From: Arthrobacter sp. MAHUQ-56
GTDB taxonomy: Bacteria > Actinomycetota > Actinomycetes > Actinomycetales > Micrococcaceae
DNA: 64,000 nt
NCBI RefSeq assembly: GCF_019710585.1
Contig: NZ_JAIFZQ010000021.1
Coordinates: forward strand, 62,001 to 126,000
Direction: 5' to 3'
In this document: in pieces, positions 9,261 to 18,255 of the stretch
Position numbering within the stretch: the first letter of the stretch is position 1
Layout of the letters: every line of letters begins with the position of its first letter
Made by a program: the position numbers and the translations under genes
Notes under the pieces: generated by a model
Told to the model about the DNA's origin: nothing
The model's input: only the letters and a program-made list of their open reading frames with translations
Databases searched by the model: none

Positions 9261-9908
9261 ATGAAAAACACCAAATTCCGTACTGCCGCGCGCCGCGGAG
9301 TCACCCTGGCTGCCGTCTCAGCGGCGGGTCTGGCTCTCTCCGCCACTGCGGCCAACGCAGCAACCCCGACCTCCACATGGGATGCACTTGCCCAGTGCGA
9401 AAGCGGTGGCAACTGGTCCATCGATACCGGAAACGGCTTCTCCGGCGGCCTGCAGTTCACCTCCAGCACCTGGGCTGCCTACGGCGGCACCGGGTCTCCC
9501 GCGGACGCCAGCCGCGAACAGCAGATTGCGGTAGCTGAGCGGGTCCAGGCCTCCCAGGGCTGGGGAGCCTGGCCCTCCTGCGCATCCCAGCTCGGCCTGA
9601 GCGGCGGGGGCGGCGCGCCGGTGCAAAGCGCACCGATCCAGAGCGCACCGGTCCAGAGCGCACCCGTGCAGGTCCAGAGCGCCCCGGCCCAAAACGCAGC
9701 AGTGCAGCAGGCCCCGGCGCCGCGGCACGCCACCTCCGTTGCCGTCAGCGGCGAGACCTACACCCTTCAGGCCGGCGATACGTTGAGCATCGTTGCCCAG
9801 AAGCTCGGCATCGAGGGCGGCTGGCAGCACCTTGCCGACGCCAACCTGGACACCATTTCCGATCCGAACCTCGTGTTCGAGGGACAGGTCATCCAGCTCC
9901 CGGCTTAA
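9261..9908 (+). CDS. Secreted Rpf-like transglycosylase with LysM domain
   Basis: A 215-residue resuscitation-promoting-factor-like peptidoglycan hydrolase. A signal peptide covers residues 1-33 (RR near residue 11, hydrophobic stretch, cleavage after AANA). The Rpf domain follows with catalytic Glu47 in WDALAQCESGGNW and the paired cysteine in WPSCASQLG. Then comes a Gln/Ser/Ala/Pro linker of repeated QSAP units, and a carboxy-terminal LysM (YTLQAGDTLSIVAQKLG). The protein should cleave glycan strands at the wall and aid growth restart. ATG 9261 follows AGGAG at 9246-9250. The 234-base upstream region separates it from the divergent deaminase. Confidence 0.93.
   Translation: MKNTKFRTAARRGVTLAAVSAAGLALSATAANAATPTSTWDALAQCESGGNWSIDTGNGFSGGLQFTSSTWAAYGGTGSPADASREQQIAVAERVQASQGWGAWPSCASQLGLSGGGGAPVQSAPIQSAPVQSAPVQVQSAPAQNAAVQQAPAPRHATSVAVSGETYTLQAGDTLSIVAQKLGIEGGWQHLADANLDTISDPNLVFEGQVIQLPA
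9621..9692 (+). repeat. Short imperfect tandem repeats encoding the QSAP linker
   Basis: Repeated CAGAGCGCACC-like units encode VQSAP/IQSAP in the linker between the Rpf and LysM domains. Such runs can vary in copy number between strains by slippage. Confidence 0.7.
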
Positions 9909-9985
9909 ACCGGGACGGCGAGAGCCGCACCGCCTCCCAAGGCGACAAAAGCAGGTCGGCGATAGACAAATTCCGTCGACCAAAC

Positions 9986-10028
9986 AACGACGCCGGCACA
10001 TCCCCAGAAGGGATGTGCCGGCGTCGTT
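9986..10028. terminator. Strong hairpin between convergent genes
   Basis: A perfect 19-base stem (9986-10004 with 10010-10028, loop CAGAA), beginning AACGACGCCGG, lies 77 bases after the Rpf gene stop and 45 bases before the stop of the facing gene. It is followed by CCTTAATTC on the plus strand and TTGTTTGG on the minus strand, so it probably serves both directions. Confidence 0.8.
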
Positions 10029-10073
10029 CCTTAATTCTGCAGGCCCTGCCGCGGGCGGCGAGGCCAGGTGCGG

Positions 10074-10661
10074 TCAGGAGGCGGGCAGTTCCCGCACGAT
10101 CCGCACCTTCCAGGCGTGCTCGTCGCTGGTGTCCAGGAGGGCGACGGTGCCGTGGGCGAGGTTCAGGGCAACCCGCTTGACGGCCAGCAGCTCCAGGTAG
10201 AGATGCTCGTTCATGCGGCTGGGGGTGTCGATCATGTACTTCACGGCATCGCGCACCTTGCGGTAGTTGGCGCTGCGTTCACGGTGCATGTGCAGCTCCA
10301 GGGCCGAACGCTGCTTGAGCCGCGGCTCGTGCCGGTTCAGCAGCGTCACGGCGGTGTGCACTGCGACCACAAGGGTGAGGGAAACGCCGTAGATCCACCA
10401 TCCGCTGGACAGCAGGAACAGGGGCAGGTTGCCGATGGCAACCAGGGCAATCACCACGCGCAGCGCGGCAATGCGGCGCACAGTGCGGGCGACGGCGGCC
10501 ACGCCGTCACGGAAACGGTGTTGCTCCTTGCGGGCGGCTGCGGGGTCGATGGTGAACTCGTCGAGGACCAGGATGCCCTTCGCTTCCGGCCCGAGCATCT
10601 GCCCATACCGGGGCAGGGCTGGGCGGATGGTTCCAACGGTCTTTTCAGGTGTAGATGTCAT
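10074..10661 (-). CDS. Hypothetical protein with two transmembrane helices
   Basis: A 195-residue protein of no family I recognise. Residues around 65-105 form two closely spaced hydrophobic helices (RVVIALVAIGNLPLFLL and WWIYGVSLTLVVAVHTAV). The flanks are soluble and charged, and the second half is rich in Arg/Glu with a likely helical segment (HMHRERSANYRKVRDAVKYM). Topology suggests a hairpin in the membrane with both ends in the cytoplasm. Start ATG 10661 follows GGAAGC. It is a single gene, convergent with rpf-lysM and divergent from the gene at 10818. Confidence 0.7.
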   Translation of the reverse strand: MTSTPEKTVGTIRPALPRYGQMLGPEAKGILVLDEFTIDPAAARKEQHRFRDGVAAVARTVRRIAALRVVIALVAIGNLPLFLLSSGWWIYGVSLTLVVAVHTAVTLLNRHEPRLKQRSALELHMHRERSANYRKVRDAVKYMIDTPSRMNEHLYLELLAVKRVALNLAHGTVALLDTSDEHAWKVRIVRELPAS

Positions 10662-10817
10662 GAGAGAGCTTCCAAAACGCGGGGGTGGTTGCGGAGATCT
10701 TAGTGGTTTAACCTGAGTGCCGTATGCAGGCGTCCATTATTTGGACATCAGGGGTGCCCTCCTGTGGCCGGCCGCACAGCAATTGGCACTTCGGGCCGGT
10801 GCCGTCAGACTGAATAG

Positions 10818-11732
10818 ATGCAAACCTTCCTCCCGTACCCCGATTTCCGGCAAAGCGCCGCAGCCCTGGACACCGCACGGCTGGGCAAGCAGCGGGTCGA
10901 AGCGCTGCAAACGCTGCGCGCCCTGGTGATCCCCGAGTACGGCTGGCAGACCCATCCCGCGATCCGAATGTGGATGGGGCACGTCCCGGCCCTCACCATG
11001 TACGGCCTGGCGATGGTGGACGAGTGGATCGGGCGCGGCCACCCGGACAACACCCGGGCGAACATCGCGGAGTTCGCGCCGCAGGCCGCCCACCCCGACT
11101 ACGCCTCGAAAATCATCCTGCCCCCGTGGCTGGGGGACCCGGATTTCCACCTCAGCCACCGTTCCAAACTGGTGCACAAGGAACCGAAGTTCTACACCAC
11201 TGTCTTCCCGGACGCAGTTCCGGAGATGGAGTACGTCTGGCCCGAGCCCCGGCACGAGTTCCTCCCGCAGGAACCCGAGGGGGAGGTCCTGTGGATCCTC
11301 CGGGACCCGCACGACGACGTCGATCCCCAGGCGCTGGACACGGTGGCCCTTCCGCCGGTGAACCGCAGCGCTGCTGCCGCGGCATCCGCCGGCGACGACG
11401 GGTACACCCCGGTCTACATCGAGGACGGTTCGAGGCGGCCCTCACGCGCCCCCAGGAAGGCGCCGCCGAAGCCGCAGGAGAAGAAGCCCACCCGCAAGCG
11501 GCTGGCGCAGGAAGAGGCGTTCCGCACCCTCCCGGGCAAGACCCCGGTGGCCGTCCCGCTGGAGGGCGGGGCCAGGTTCGCCGTGGGGCACGTCCTGGGG
11601 CGGCCCATCACGCTCGACGACGGCCGGTTCGGACGGAACTTCGAGGTCACGGAAATCATCGACCGTTCCGCGTTCGCGTATCCCGCACTCCTGCAGGATC
11701 CCCGGGTGTTCTTCCCCGTGGAAGCCCCGTAG
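10818..11732 (+). CDS. MSMEG_6728-family protein (pyrimidine-dimer glycosylase-like N-terminus)
   Basis: A 304-residue protein. The first 150 residues (MQTFLPYPDFRQSAAALD, LGKQRVEALQTLRAL, WMGHVPALTMYGLAMVDEW) match the pattern of the actinobacterial MSMEG_6728 family, related to the Pyr_excise fold of T4 endonuclease V. Whether it cleaves DNA is not shown. Residues 200-235 are a basic Pro/Lys linker (KAPPKPQEKKPTRKR), and the end is a second small domain. Its stop overlaps the next start (TAG/GTG sharing G11732), so the two genes are translationally coupled. Confidence 0.8.
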   Translation: MQTFLPYPDFRQSAAALDTARLGKQRVEALQTLRALVIPEYGWQTHPAIRMWMGHVPALTMYGLAMVDEWIGRGHPDNTRANIAEFAPQAAHPDYASKIILPPWLGDPDFHLSHRSKLVHKEPKFYTTVFPDAVPEMEYVWPEPRHEFLPQEPEGEVLWILRDPHDDVDPQALDTVALPPVNRSAAAAASAGDDGYTPVYIEDGSRRPSRAPRKAPPKPQEKKPTRKRLAQEEAFRTLPGKTPVAVPLEGGARFAVGHVLGRPITLDDGRFGRNFEVTEIIDRSAFAYPALLQDPRVFFPVEAP

Positions 11733-12592
11733 TGACGGTCCTCCTTGCCGGATGCGGTGACCTCGGAACCGAGGCCGGCCTGCGCTTCGCCGGCCTCGGC
11801 CACAAAGTCGTGGGCTGGCGGCGCTCCCCCGCGAAGCTGCCGTCGGCCATCCAGGGTGCCGCGGCTGACCTGGGAACCCCTAACCTGCCACCCGTCCCGG
11901 CGGACACCTCCGCCGTCGTCATTGCCGTGGCCGCCGACGAACCCACCGAGGAGGCGTACCGCGCCGCCTACCTGCGCGGAGTCGCCAACGTGCTGGACGC
12001 GCTGGAGCGCGACGGCGTGGTGCCCGGGCGGGTCCTCTTTGTCTCCTCAACGGCGGTCTATGGCGACGCCGGAGGCGGCTGGGTGGATGAAGCCACCCCG
12101 GCGGCTCCAGGGGGCTTTTCCGGCCGGGTCCTGGTAGAAGCCGAGGAACTGCTTCATGGACGGCTCGCCGGCACCGGTACGTCGACGGTGTCCCTTCGGC
12201 TGGGTGGGATCTACGGGCCGGGAAGGACCCGGCTGATTGACCAGGTGCGCGGCGGTTCGGCAATTGTCCCCCGGGACGTCCGCTACACCAACCGGATCCA
12301 TCGGGACGACGCCGCGGCCGCCATCGTCCACCTCGCCACCATGGCTGCCACACCCGCACCGACGTACATTGGCGTGGACAACGACCCCGCCGATCTCGGC
12401 ACCGTACTCCGGTTCCTGGCCCTGGAGCTGAGCCTCGGGGAGCCGCCCGTCGGCGACGCCGGCCCCGCCCGCGGCGGCAACAAACGCTGCCGGAACGACC
12501 TGCTCCGGAGCACCGGCTTTGGCTTCACCTTTCCGTCCTTCCGGGAAGGGTACCGGGACATCCTGGCAGGCAACGGCGTGCGCCACCCCTAG
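11732..12592 (+). CDS. NAD-dependent epimerase/dehydratase-like Rossmann protein
   Basis: A 286-residue extended SDR-type protein. The dinucleotide-binding motif is near the start (LLAGCGDLGTEAG, pattern GxGxxG). VLFVSSTAVYGDAGG and LRLGGIYGPGR fit the epimerase-like YeeZ group. The usual YxxxK catalytic pair is not obvious, as in many YeeZ-like proteins, so it may bind NAD(P) without classic epimerase activity. GTG 11732 overlaps the preceding stop. The substrate is unknown. Confidence 0.85.
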   Translation: MTVLLAGCGDLGTEAGLRFAGLGHKVVGWRRSPAKLPSAIQGAAADLGTPNLPPVPADTSAVVIAVAADEPTEEAYRAAYLRGVANVLDALERDGVVPGRVLFVSSTAVYGDAGGGWVDEATPAAPGGFSGRVLVEAEELLHGRLAGTGTSTVSLRLGGIYGPGRTRLIDQVRGGSAIVPRDVRYTNRIHRDDAAAAIVHLATMAATPAPTYIGVDNDPADLGTVLRFLALELSLGEPPVGDAGPARGGNKRCRNDLLRSTGFGFTFPSFREGYRDILAGNGVRHP

Positions 12593-12665
12593 TGTCCCCC
12601 TCCAACTTTTGAGGGGATCCGAAGGCCGCTCCCGGCAGCACAGACTGCAGTAAAGTGCCCTTATT

Positions 12666-13592
12666 GTGGAGAAGTCCCGCCGCCACCTGATGGTGCGCTT
12701 TCTCGTTGCGGCAGCCGTTGTGCCGGTCCTGGCATTCGGCTCAGTGAGTTGCGTCCCGGAGGCCACACCCGCTCGAAGTGCTGCACCGGAAGCGGCGGCG
12801 CATGCGGTCGGAAACTCCCCCTCCGCCATCCCACCCAGCGGTCCCTCCCCCAGCGGTGAGGCCATGCCCGTGGGAGACCTGCCCGGATGGACCCAGGTCT
12901 TTACGGAGGATTTCCTCAGCGGGAACGTGCCGGTGGGTGGATTCCCGGGCGCCGCCTACGGCGCGAAGTGGAGCGCCAATTACGCTGACGGTACGCCGGA
13001 CACCGCCGCCCAGTTGTTGCAGTCAAAGTCCGGCTATTACCCGTCAAAGGTCCTAAGCGTCAGCGACGGCGTCCTGGACATGTACCTGCACTCCGAAAAC
13101 GGCGTCTCGATGGGTGCAGCTCCCGCCCCCAAGCTCACCCCGATCAGCGGGCGCCCCTACAACAGCCAGCTGTATGGACGCTACTCGGTGCGGTTTCGCG
13201 CGGACGCCCTCGCGGGGTTCAAGGCAGCATGGCTGCTCTGGCCCGACAGCAAGCAATGGCCGGAGGACGGCGAAATAGACTTCCCCGAGGGGGACCTCGC
13301 CGCCCACATCTATGCCGCCATGCATGGCACCGGCAGCCCGGGCGGCGGCGCCGTCGACGTATTCCACACTGCGGTTACCTTCGCGTCCTGGCACACGGCA
13401 ACCACCGAGTGGAGCCGCGGACGGGTCGAGTTCTTCCTCGATGGCACCTTGATAGGCACCAGTACGGCGGCCGTCCCGGACACCCCGATGCATTACCTGC
13501 TGCAGACCGAGTCCTGCCTGCCGACCTGTCCCGAGCCGGAAACCAGCGGCCACGTGTACGTTGACTGGGTGGCCATCTGGAAGAAGGACTAG
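12666..13592 (+). CDS. Secreted glycoside hydrolase family 16 protein, probable lipoprotein
   Basis: A 308-residue extracellular beta-glucanase-like enzyme. The GH16 active site EIDFPE (Glu203, Asp205, Glu208) is intact. A positively charged start and hydrophobic segment end at GSVSC29, a plausible lipobox that would anchor it to the membrane. Residues 30-65 are a Pro/Ser/Ala linker. The rest is a concanavalin-like fold ending GHVYVDWVAIWKKD. GTG 12666 is used because it gives the charged n-region; ATG 12690 is an alternative. It converges with the last gene of the glycan operon (stops overlap by four bases). Confidence 0.88.
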   Translation: MEKSRRHLMVRFLVAAAVVPVLAFGSVSCVPEATPARSAAPEAAAHAVGNSPSAIPPSGPSPSGEAMPVGDLPGWTQVFTEDFLSGNVPVGGFPGAAYGAKWSANYADGTPDTAAQLLQSKSGYYPSKVLSVSDGVLDMYLHSENGVSMGAAPAPKLTPISGRPYNSQLYGRYSVRFRADALAGFKAAWLLWPDSKQWPEDGEIDFPEGDLAAHIYAAMHGTGSPGGGAVDVFHTAVTFASWHTATTEWSRGRVEFFLDGTLIGTSTAAVPDTPMHYLLQTESCLPTCPEPETSGHVYVDWVAIWKKD

Positions 13593-14647
13593 CCGCGGAT
13601 GCTGTCGGGCCTCCAGTACCGCAGCCCGCCGCTGGTGGACCCGTCACGGGCCACCTTGACCACGGCATATGGGAATGCCCCGCGGTCCGTCTGGTCCGGT
13701 CCCCGGCCTCGGACGTCGGAACACCACGTACCGGTGTTGATGTATCGGGTGCGGCAGCCGTCGAGCGCGGATTCCAGGGCCCGGTGGGTGTGCGCGGTGA
13801 CGTACCAAGCCACTCCCGATCCGTGGGCCTTCAGCGTCCGTGCCACCCGCCCGGCCGCGGCAGGGGCGTCCTCGCTGGCGATGCTCCACCCCGCGGCGCC
13901 CAGCACCATGCGGGTGGCGGCGACGGGGAGCGCCGAGACTGTCCGGAACCGGGACAGGCGCGCCAGCTCCCGGAGGGTTGCCCCGTCGAGCGCCAGCCGG
14001 CGTGACTCGGTCTGCAGCAGCTCGCCGTAGGCGGAGCCCCGGATGCGCAGTTCCGCCAGTTCGGATGCAACGCAGGCCCGGGCAACGTCCCCGGCGCGGC
14101 TCAGCGGGGAGCCCGAGGGATGCGCGTGCCAGGCAGCGAGCGGTGGCAGGCCCAGCCCGTCGGTGCCGTTGACCGCCGTACGGAGCACCTCCGGCAGCCG
14201 GTGCAGCGAGTGGTGCTGGTGCCCGTGCTCGGCCACCAGCACGTGCGGCACGTGCAGCATCCACGGATGCACCCTGACCCGTGCCGGGTCACGGGGTGAC
14301 AGCAGGGCCGACAGGCGGGCGGCAACGGCTGGACGGGCCAGCTCGACGTCGTGGTTGCCGCACACGAAGTGCAGCTCCACGCCGCGGGCCGCGGACTCCT
14401 CCAACGCCCAGAACGTGTCCAGGTGCCGGGCCAGGATGGACTCGAGCCGGCCCAGGCTCTCGTCCTCGCCGTACCTGGCCAGTTCGAACGTGTCACCGAC
14501 GAACACGACGTGCTTCCGCCGGCCGGGAGCGGGGAAGACCTTGCCCGCCAGGAACTCGGGCAGGATCTTGCCGGGGTTCCTGGGATCGTCGTCGGACAGT
14601 CCCAGGTGAAGGTCGCTGAGCAGCCACCACCGGGCCGCGCTGCTCAT
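13589..14647 (-). CDS. Metallophosphoesterase, last gene of the glycan operon
   Basis: A 352-residue calcineurin-like phosphoesterase. Metal-binding motifs are LLSDLHLG, VVFVGDTFE, FVCGNHDVE and a distal EHGHQHH / YVTAHTHRALE, in the family order. No signal peptide, so cytoplasmic. ATG 14647 overlaps the stop of the small membrane protein upstream (ATGA). Position at the end of a surface-glycan operon suggests it acts on a phosphorylated intermediate or lipid carrier, but this is inference. A pyrophosphatase such as LpxH-like activity is one possibility. Confidence 0.85.
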   Translation of the reverse strand: MSSAARWWLLSDLHLGLSDDDPRNPGKILPEFLAGKVFPAPGRRKHVVFVGDTFELARYGEDESLGRLESILARHLDTFWALEESAARGVELHFVCGNHDVELARPAVAARLSALLSPRDPARVRVHPWMLHVPHVLVAEHGHQHHSLHRLPEVLRTAVNGTDGLGLPPLAAWHAHPSGSPLSRAGDVARACVASELAELRIRGSAYGELLQTESRRLALDGATLRELARLSRFRTVSALPVAATRMVLGAAGWSIASEDAPAAAGRVARTLKAHGSGVAWYVTAHTHRALESALDGCRTRYINTGTWCSDVRGRGPDQTDRGAFPYAVVKVARDGSTSGGLRYWRPDSIRG

Positions 14648-14850
14648 GCGAGCAGTCCCATCACGCGTGGCAGGAAGAGGAGCAGGTAGGTCGCCCACAT
14701 GATGGCGACGGCCCTGGGATTGAGGACGCGGCCGGCGAATCCCGGGGGCGTGGCGCGCCCGGCATCCGGCCCGACCCGCCGGACCTCGAGGGTGACGAGG
14801 GTGACGAGGAGAACGGCAGCGGCGAGCAGCCCTGCCAGGTTGATGATCAT
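14644..14850 (-). CDS. Small two-helix membrane protein
   Basis: A 68-residue protein with a hydrophobic helix at each end (INLAGLLAAAVLLVTLVTLEV and AIMWATYLLLFLPRVMGLLA) joined by a basic loop. ATG 14850 is preceded by AGGAGG. It overlaps its neighbours by four bases on both sides, which makes it a convincing gene despite its size. No family recognised; a subunit or chaperone of the membrane glycan machinery is likely. Confidence 0.75.
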   Translation of the reverse strand: MIINLAGLLAAAVLLVTLVTLEVRRVGPDAGRATPPGFAGRVLNPRAVAIMWATYLLLFLPRVMGLLA

Positions 14851-15185
14851 GTTTCCTCCTGCCGGGCGCGTTCCAGGCACGCCAAGACGGTAATGACTGA
14901 CATGGCGACGACGCACGCCTGCCACGACCACACGGCGAGGTAGAACATCGCGGTGGACACGACTGTGAGCGTGGCGAAACCGAGGACAGGAACCAGCAGT
15001 GCGCCGAGCGCGCGGTCGGCCACGTGCAGGAGCCGCGCCAGCGCCTGCCCGGGAAGCAGGACGAGGACGGCTGCGGCCGTTAGGGCCTGGAGGGGCGCCG
15101 GCAGTCCGACGAGCGCCGCCACGGACAGCACGACGGCGGCGAGGCCGAGTGCCAGGGTCAGCCTGCTGACCCTGCCGCGATTCAT
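14847..15185 (-). CDS. Small polytopic membrane protein
   Basis: A 112-residue protein with about four hydrophobic segments (RLTLALGLAAVVLSVAALVG, LTAAAVLVLLPGQALARLL, ALGALLVPVLGFATLTVVST, VVAMSVITVLACL). Start ATG 15185 overlaps the stop of the large membrane protein and its stop overlaps the next start. It resembles the short membrane proteins found beside actinobacterial glycan glycosyltransferases; no specific function is assignable. Confidence 0.72.
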   Translation of the reverse strand: MNRGRVSRLTLALGLAAVVLSVAALVGLPAPLQALTAAAVLVLLPGQALARLLHVADRALGALLVPVLGFATLTVVSTAMFYLAVWSWQACVVAMSVITVLACLERARQEET

Positions 15186-16975
15186 GGCGCCACCCCAAAG
15201 GGAGCCAGCCGGTAGGCCCGCGCGTCGGGGTTGCTGAACACGAGCTGCACGGAGTCCTGGCTGCGCAGCCACTGCTCGAATTCGTCGAAGCCCTGCTTGC
15301 TGATGTCGCCCTGGACCACCAGGCTTGCCTCTGACGACCGGGTCAGCAGGATCACGCCACCGGCCGGGTTGTGCCGGGCGTAGTCGTAGACGAGTGGCCC
15401 GCACGTCGCCACGGACAGACCGGCCTTGCAGAGGTCATCGATGGTCCGGTAGCGGTGGTCAAGGTAGCCCTCGTTGCGCCACGGCGTCGGGTGCGCCGCC
15501 GAGATGACCGCCGAGCCGGGAGGTGCCAGGCGCTGCACCGCATGGACGGCGGTGAGCTCATTGTCAGTGAAGACGTCAAACCGGGCATTTCCGAACCGGC
15601 CCGTCACGGTCATCACGGCCAACAGGCAGCAACAGAGCGCAAGGGCGCCGGTGGCAAGGAAGGAGGGGCGGGTGCCGCCACGGGCAGGCAGCAGGACCGA
15701 GGATGCCTGCATGGCAATGAAGGGCAGCGCGAACAGTGAAACGCGGATCAGCATTTCCCCGCCGTACGACTGCGTGGGAAAGAGCAGCAGCGGGGTGACG
15801 GCCAGGAGCACAACCCTGATGTCCAGGCGCTTTTTGCGCCAATCCCACAACGCACCCGCTATGGCGAGCGCCCACAGGATGACGGTGAGGAGCATCCGCA
15901 CCTGCACCACCAGCAAGTGGCCGGGAGACCCGCTGACCCGGTCGACGATGTTGGCCTGGGTCGCGGCCTGGAGCCCGGCGTCCGCCAGCGGCGGATGGCC
16001 GTCGAGATAGGCGCTCGCGGGGTAGGCGAGCCAGAGCGCCAGCACGACGGCGGCGATGAGGGGCAGCCGGCTGGGCCACACATGTCCCGTCAGGGTGAGC
16101 GCAGTGATGGCGATGAGCACCATGAACGGCGTCAGCTGGTGGCTGGCGCTGATGACGACGACCAGCAGGAGGGTCACCACGAGTGCGCTCAGCCGGTGCC
16201 GCGCCCGGGACTCGGCTGGCGATCGGCCGCGCCACCACACGGCGAGCCCGGCAGGCCGGAAACCGGGAAACTTCGGAGGCTTCGCGCCCAAAGGGCCGAT
16301 CACCAGTGCGATCACGACGAGGTAGAGGAAGAGCCCGAAGGCCTGGGGCGAGAGGTAGTCCTGGTCCTGCCAGTTCCCGAGGCAGAAGATCCAGAGCACC
16401 AGCCAGCGGCGCCGGGGATCGGTGGTCAGGTGGCGCATCAGCACTCCGAGCGCCGCCAGCCACAGCCCTATGTCCACCACCGGTGCCCACAGGGCCACGG
16501 ACACCGGGTCGATGCCGCTGGCCCGCAGCAGCGTCGCAAGGAGTGCGAAGAACCCCGGCCAGTTGAAGTACGCATCGATGTCCGGATTGATGTCTTGGGT
16601 GCTCGCGAGGGCGTCGGCGATGCCCAGGTGGCGGAAGGCAACCTCGCCCCGGGGGATGTCGGTCACGAAGATGGCCGTTCCGAAAAGCATGAGCACCAGC
16701 ACCGCGATGAGCCAGATCATTACCGGGCGGCTCGCCGGTCCCGCGGCGTTGCCCCGCAGCGCAGCGACGAAGGCGAGGTTCAGGAGCACCACCCCCGCCC
16801 AGAACGGGTAAGGCAGCACGGCGACAAGACCAAGGTCGCTGTCGATGGGCACGGTCACTGTGGAGGCGGCCCAGATGGCGAGCGCCAGCGCCACGGCTCC
16901 TGCCAGGGCGCACAGGATGTCGCGGGACTTGATCCGGCCCTTGGTGGGGCTGGCCGGTTCAACCACGGAGATCAT
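15182..16975 (-). CDS. Large polytopic membrane protein, GT-C-like glycosyltransferase
   Basis: A 597-residue integral membrane protein with about a dozen transmembrane segments. The first large extracytoplasmic loop contains DINPDIDAYFNWPGFFAL, an acidic-rich loop in the place where GT-C lipid-phosphate-sugar-dependent glycosyltransferases hold catalytic acids. LGNWQDQDYLSPQAF follows a later helix. It could alternatively be a polymerase of the Wzy type. Start ATG 16975 overlaps the flippase stop by four bases. The context (flippase, three GT2 enzymes) supports extracytoplasmic sugar transfer or polymerisation. Confidence 0.75.
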   Translation of the reverse strand: MISVVEPASPTKGRIKSRDILCALAGAVALALAIWAASTVTVPIDSDLGLVAVLPYPFWAGVVLLNLAFVAALRGNAAGPASRPVMIWLIAVLVLMLFGTAIFVTDIPRGEVAFRHLGIADALASTQDINPDIDAYFNWPGFFALLATLLRASGIDPVSVALWAPVVDIGLWLAALGVLMRHLTTDPRRRWLVLWIFCLGNWQDQDYLSPQAFGLFLYLVVIALVIGPLGAKPPKFPGFRPAGLAVWWRGRSPAESRARHRLSALVVTLLLVVVISASHQLTPFMVLIAITALTLTGHVWPSRLPLIAAVVLALWLAYPASAYLDGHPPLADAGLQAATQANIVDRVSGSPGHLLVVQVRMLLTVILWALAIAGALWDWRKKRLDIRVVLLAVTPLLLFPTQSYGGEMLIRVSLFALPFIAMQASSVLLPARGGTRPSFLATGALALCCCLLAVMTVTGRFGNARFDVFTDNELTAVHAVQRLAPPGSAVISAAHPTPWRNEGYLDHRYRTIDDLCKAGLSVATCGPLVYDYARHNPAGGVILLTRSSEASLVVQGDISKQGFDEFEQWLRSQDSVQLVFSNPDARAYRLAPFGVAP

Positions 16976-18255
16976 TGCGCCTCCAGCTTGATCCGCCGGA
17001 GGACCATGAGCAGCCGCGCGCCCACGGCCGCGGCGCCGACGGAGAGCACCACCAGCCACGCCAGGGCCATGGTGGTGGCCCCACTGCCGGCGGCCAACAG
17101 CGCTGCGGTGCAGAGGGTGCCTCCGAGCGTTACGCCGACCACGATCGCCTCGGTGTAGCGCCCCCGGGCACGGCACACAGCGTTGTAGGCCTGCAGTACT
17201 GCGTACGGCACCAGCCCGGCTGCCAGCAACTGCAGGGCGCCGGCGGACGCGTCGGCGTACCGCTCCCCGAGCAGGCCAAGCAGCGGGCGGGCGAAGAGCA
17301 CGAGGACGACGGCGGCAAGGCCTCCCACGATGAGCGACCACCGCAGGCTGGCCCAAGTGGTTGACACGAGGCGTGCGGGATCGCGGACACCCTCGGAAAA
17401 TTGGACAATGCCCATCAGCACCGGCGCCGTGTACGCGGCCCAGGCCATCATCCATGCGGGATACCAGTAGGCAGCGGCCTCCGGCGCCACCGTGTGGGCG
17501 AGCAGGAGCGGCAGCAGCAGTCCGGGGGCGCGCTCGGTGAGGGTGAGGAGCTGATTCGGGATGCCCACGGCCAGGAGTGGGCGCTCGCGCATGGAGCGTA
17601 GGGACGGCCTCGGACGGTATCCCACCAGCCGTCGCAGCTGGACTGCACCGACCACGCATGCCACGGCCGTCGCCAGGGTCCAGCAGGCCAGCAGCACGTC
17701 GGCGGGGGCACCCCGGGCGAGCCAGGCCACGAGCGCCGCGGCTCCGAGGGAGACCGCGCCACCCAGCGCGTACCTTGAGGTGGCGCTGGCACCGCGGCCC
17801 AGCGCCACGAGCGCCTGGTCCAGCACGATGACCACCGTTCCGGTGACGGCCGCCAAAAGGAACATGGCCCAGAAGAGAACCGATGTCGAGGCCGTGTCCG
17901 GGGCCGCCGCCGACTGCAGGGCGAGGTAACCGAGGGCCAGGACGCTGCCTGCTATTCCCACGGTGGCGAACGCCGAATCGAGCAGCCGGGCGGGCGGCTC
18001 ACCGCGCCCCACCGAGACGATCACGGCCGACCCGGCGCCGAGCACCGCGAGCTGGGTACAAATCATCACCGCCGAGACGGCAGCAGCGGTCAGCCCGACC
18101 TCGCGGTCGGAGGTGGCGCGCGCGGCCACGATCCAGAAGGCGAAGCCCGTGCCCGTCTGGGCGGCCTTCGCCAGGACGAGGCCGAGCGAGCTGCGCAGGG
18201 CGGAGTGCCGGACGCCCGAGGCGTCCGAAACAGCCGTCCCGCGCCCGGCCCTCAC
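16972..18255 (-). CDS. Polysaccharide flippase (Wzx/MATE-like)
   Basis: A 427-residue membrane protein with about 12 hydrophobic helices, a layout typical of Wzx/PST exporters that flip lipid-linked oligosaccharides. Segments such as GLVLAKAAQTGTGFAFWIVAARATS at the start are characteristic of oligosaccharide flippases. GTG 18255 overlaps the upstream stop (GTGA) and is preferred to a longer reading frame whose extra 50 residues are antisense to the glycosyltransferase end. It is flanked by glycosyltransferases in the same operon. Confidence 0.82.
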   Translation of the reverse strand: MRAGRGTAVSDASGVRHSALRSSLGLVLAKAAQTGTGFAFWIVAARATSDREVGLTAAAVSAVMICTQLAVLGAGSAVIVSVGRGEPPARLLDSAFATVGIAGSVLALGYLALQSAAAPDTASTSVLFWAMFLLAAVTGTVVIVLDQALVALGRGASATSRYALGGAVSLGAAALVAWLARGAPADVLLACWTLATAVACVVGAVQLRRLVGYRPRPSLRSMRERPLLAVGIPNQLLTLTERAPGLLLPLLLAHTVAPEAAAYWYPAWMMAWAAYTAPVLMGIVQFSEGVRDPARLVSTTWASLRWSLIVGGLAAVVLVLFARPLLGLLGERYADASAGALQLLAAGLVPYAVLQAYNAVCRARGRYTEAIVVGVTLGGTLCTAALLAAGSGATTMALAWLVVLSVGAAAVGARLLMVLRRIKLEAQ

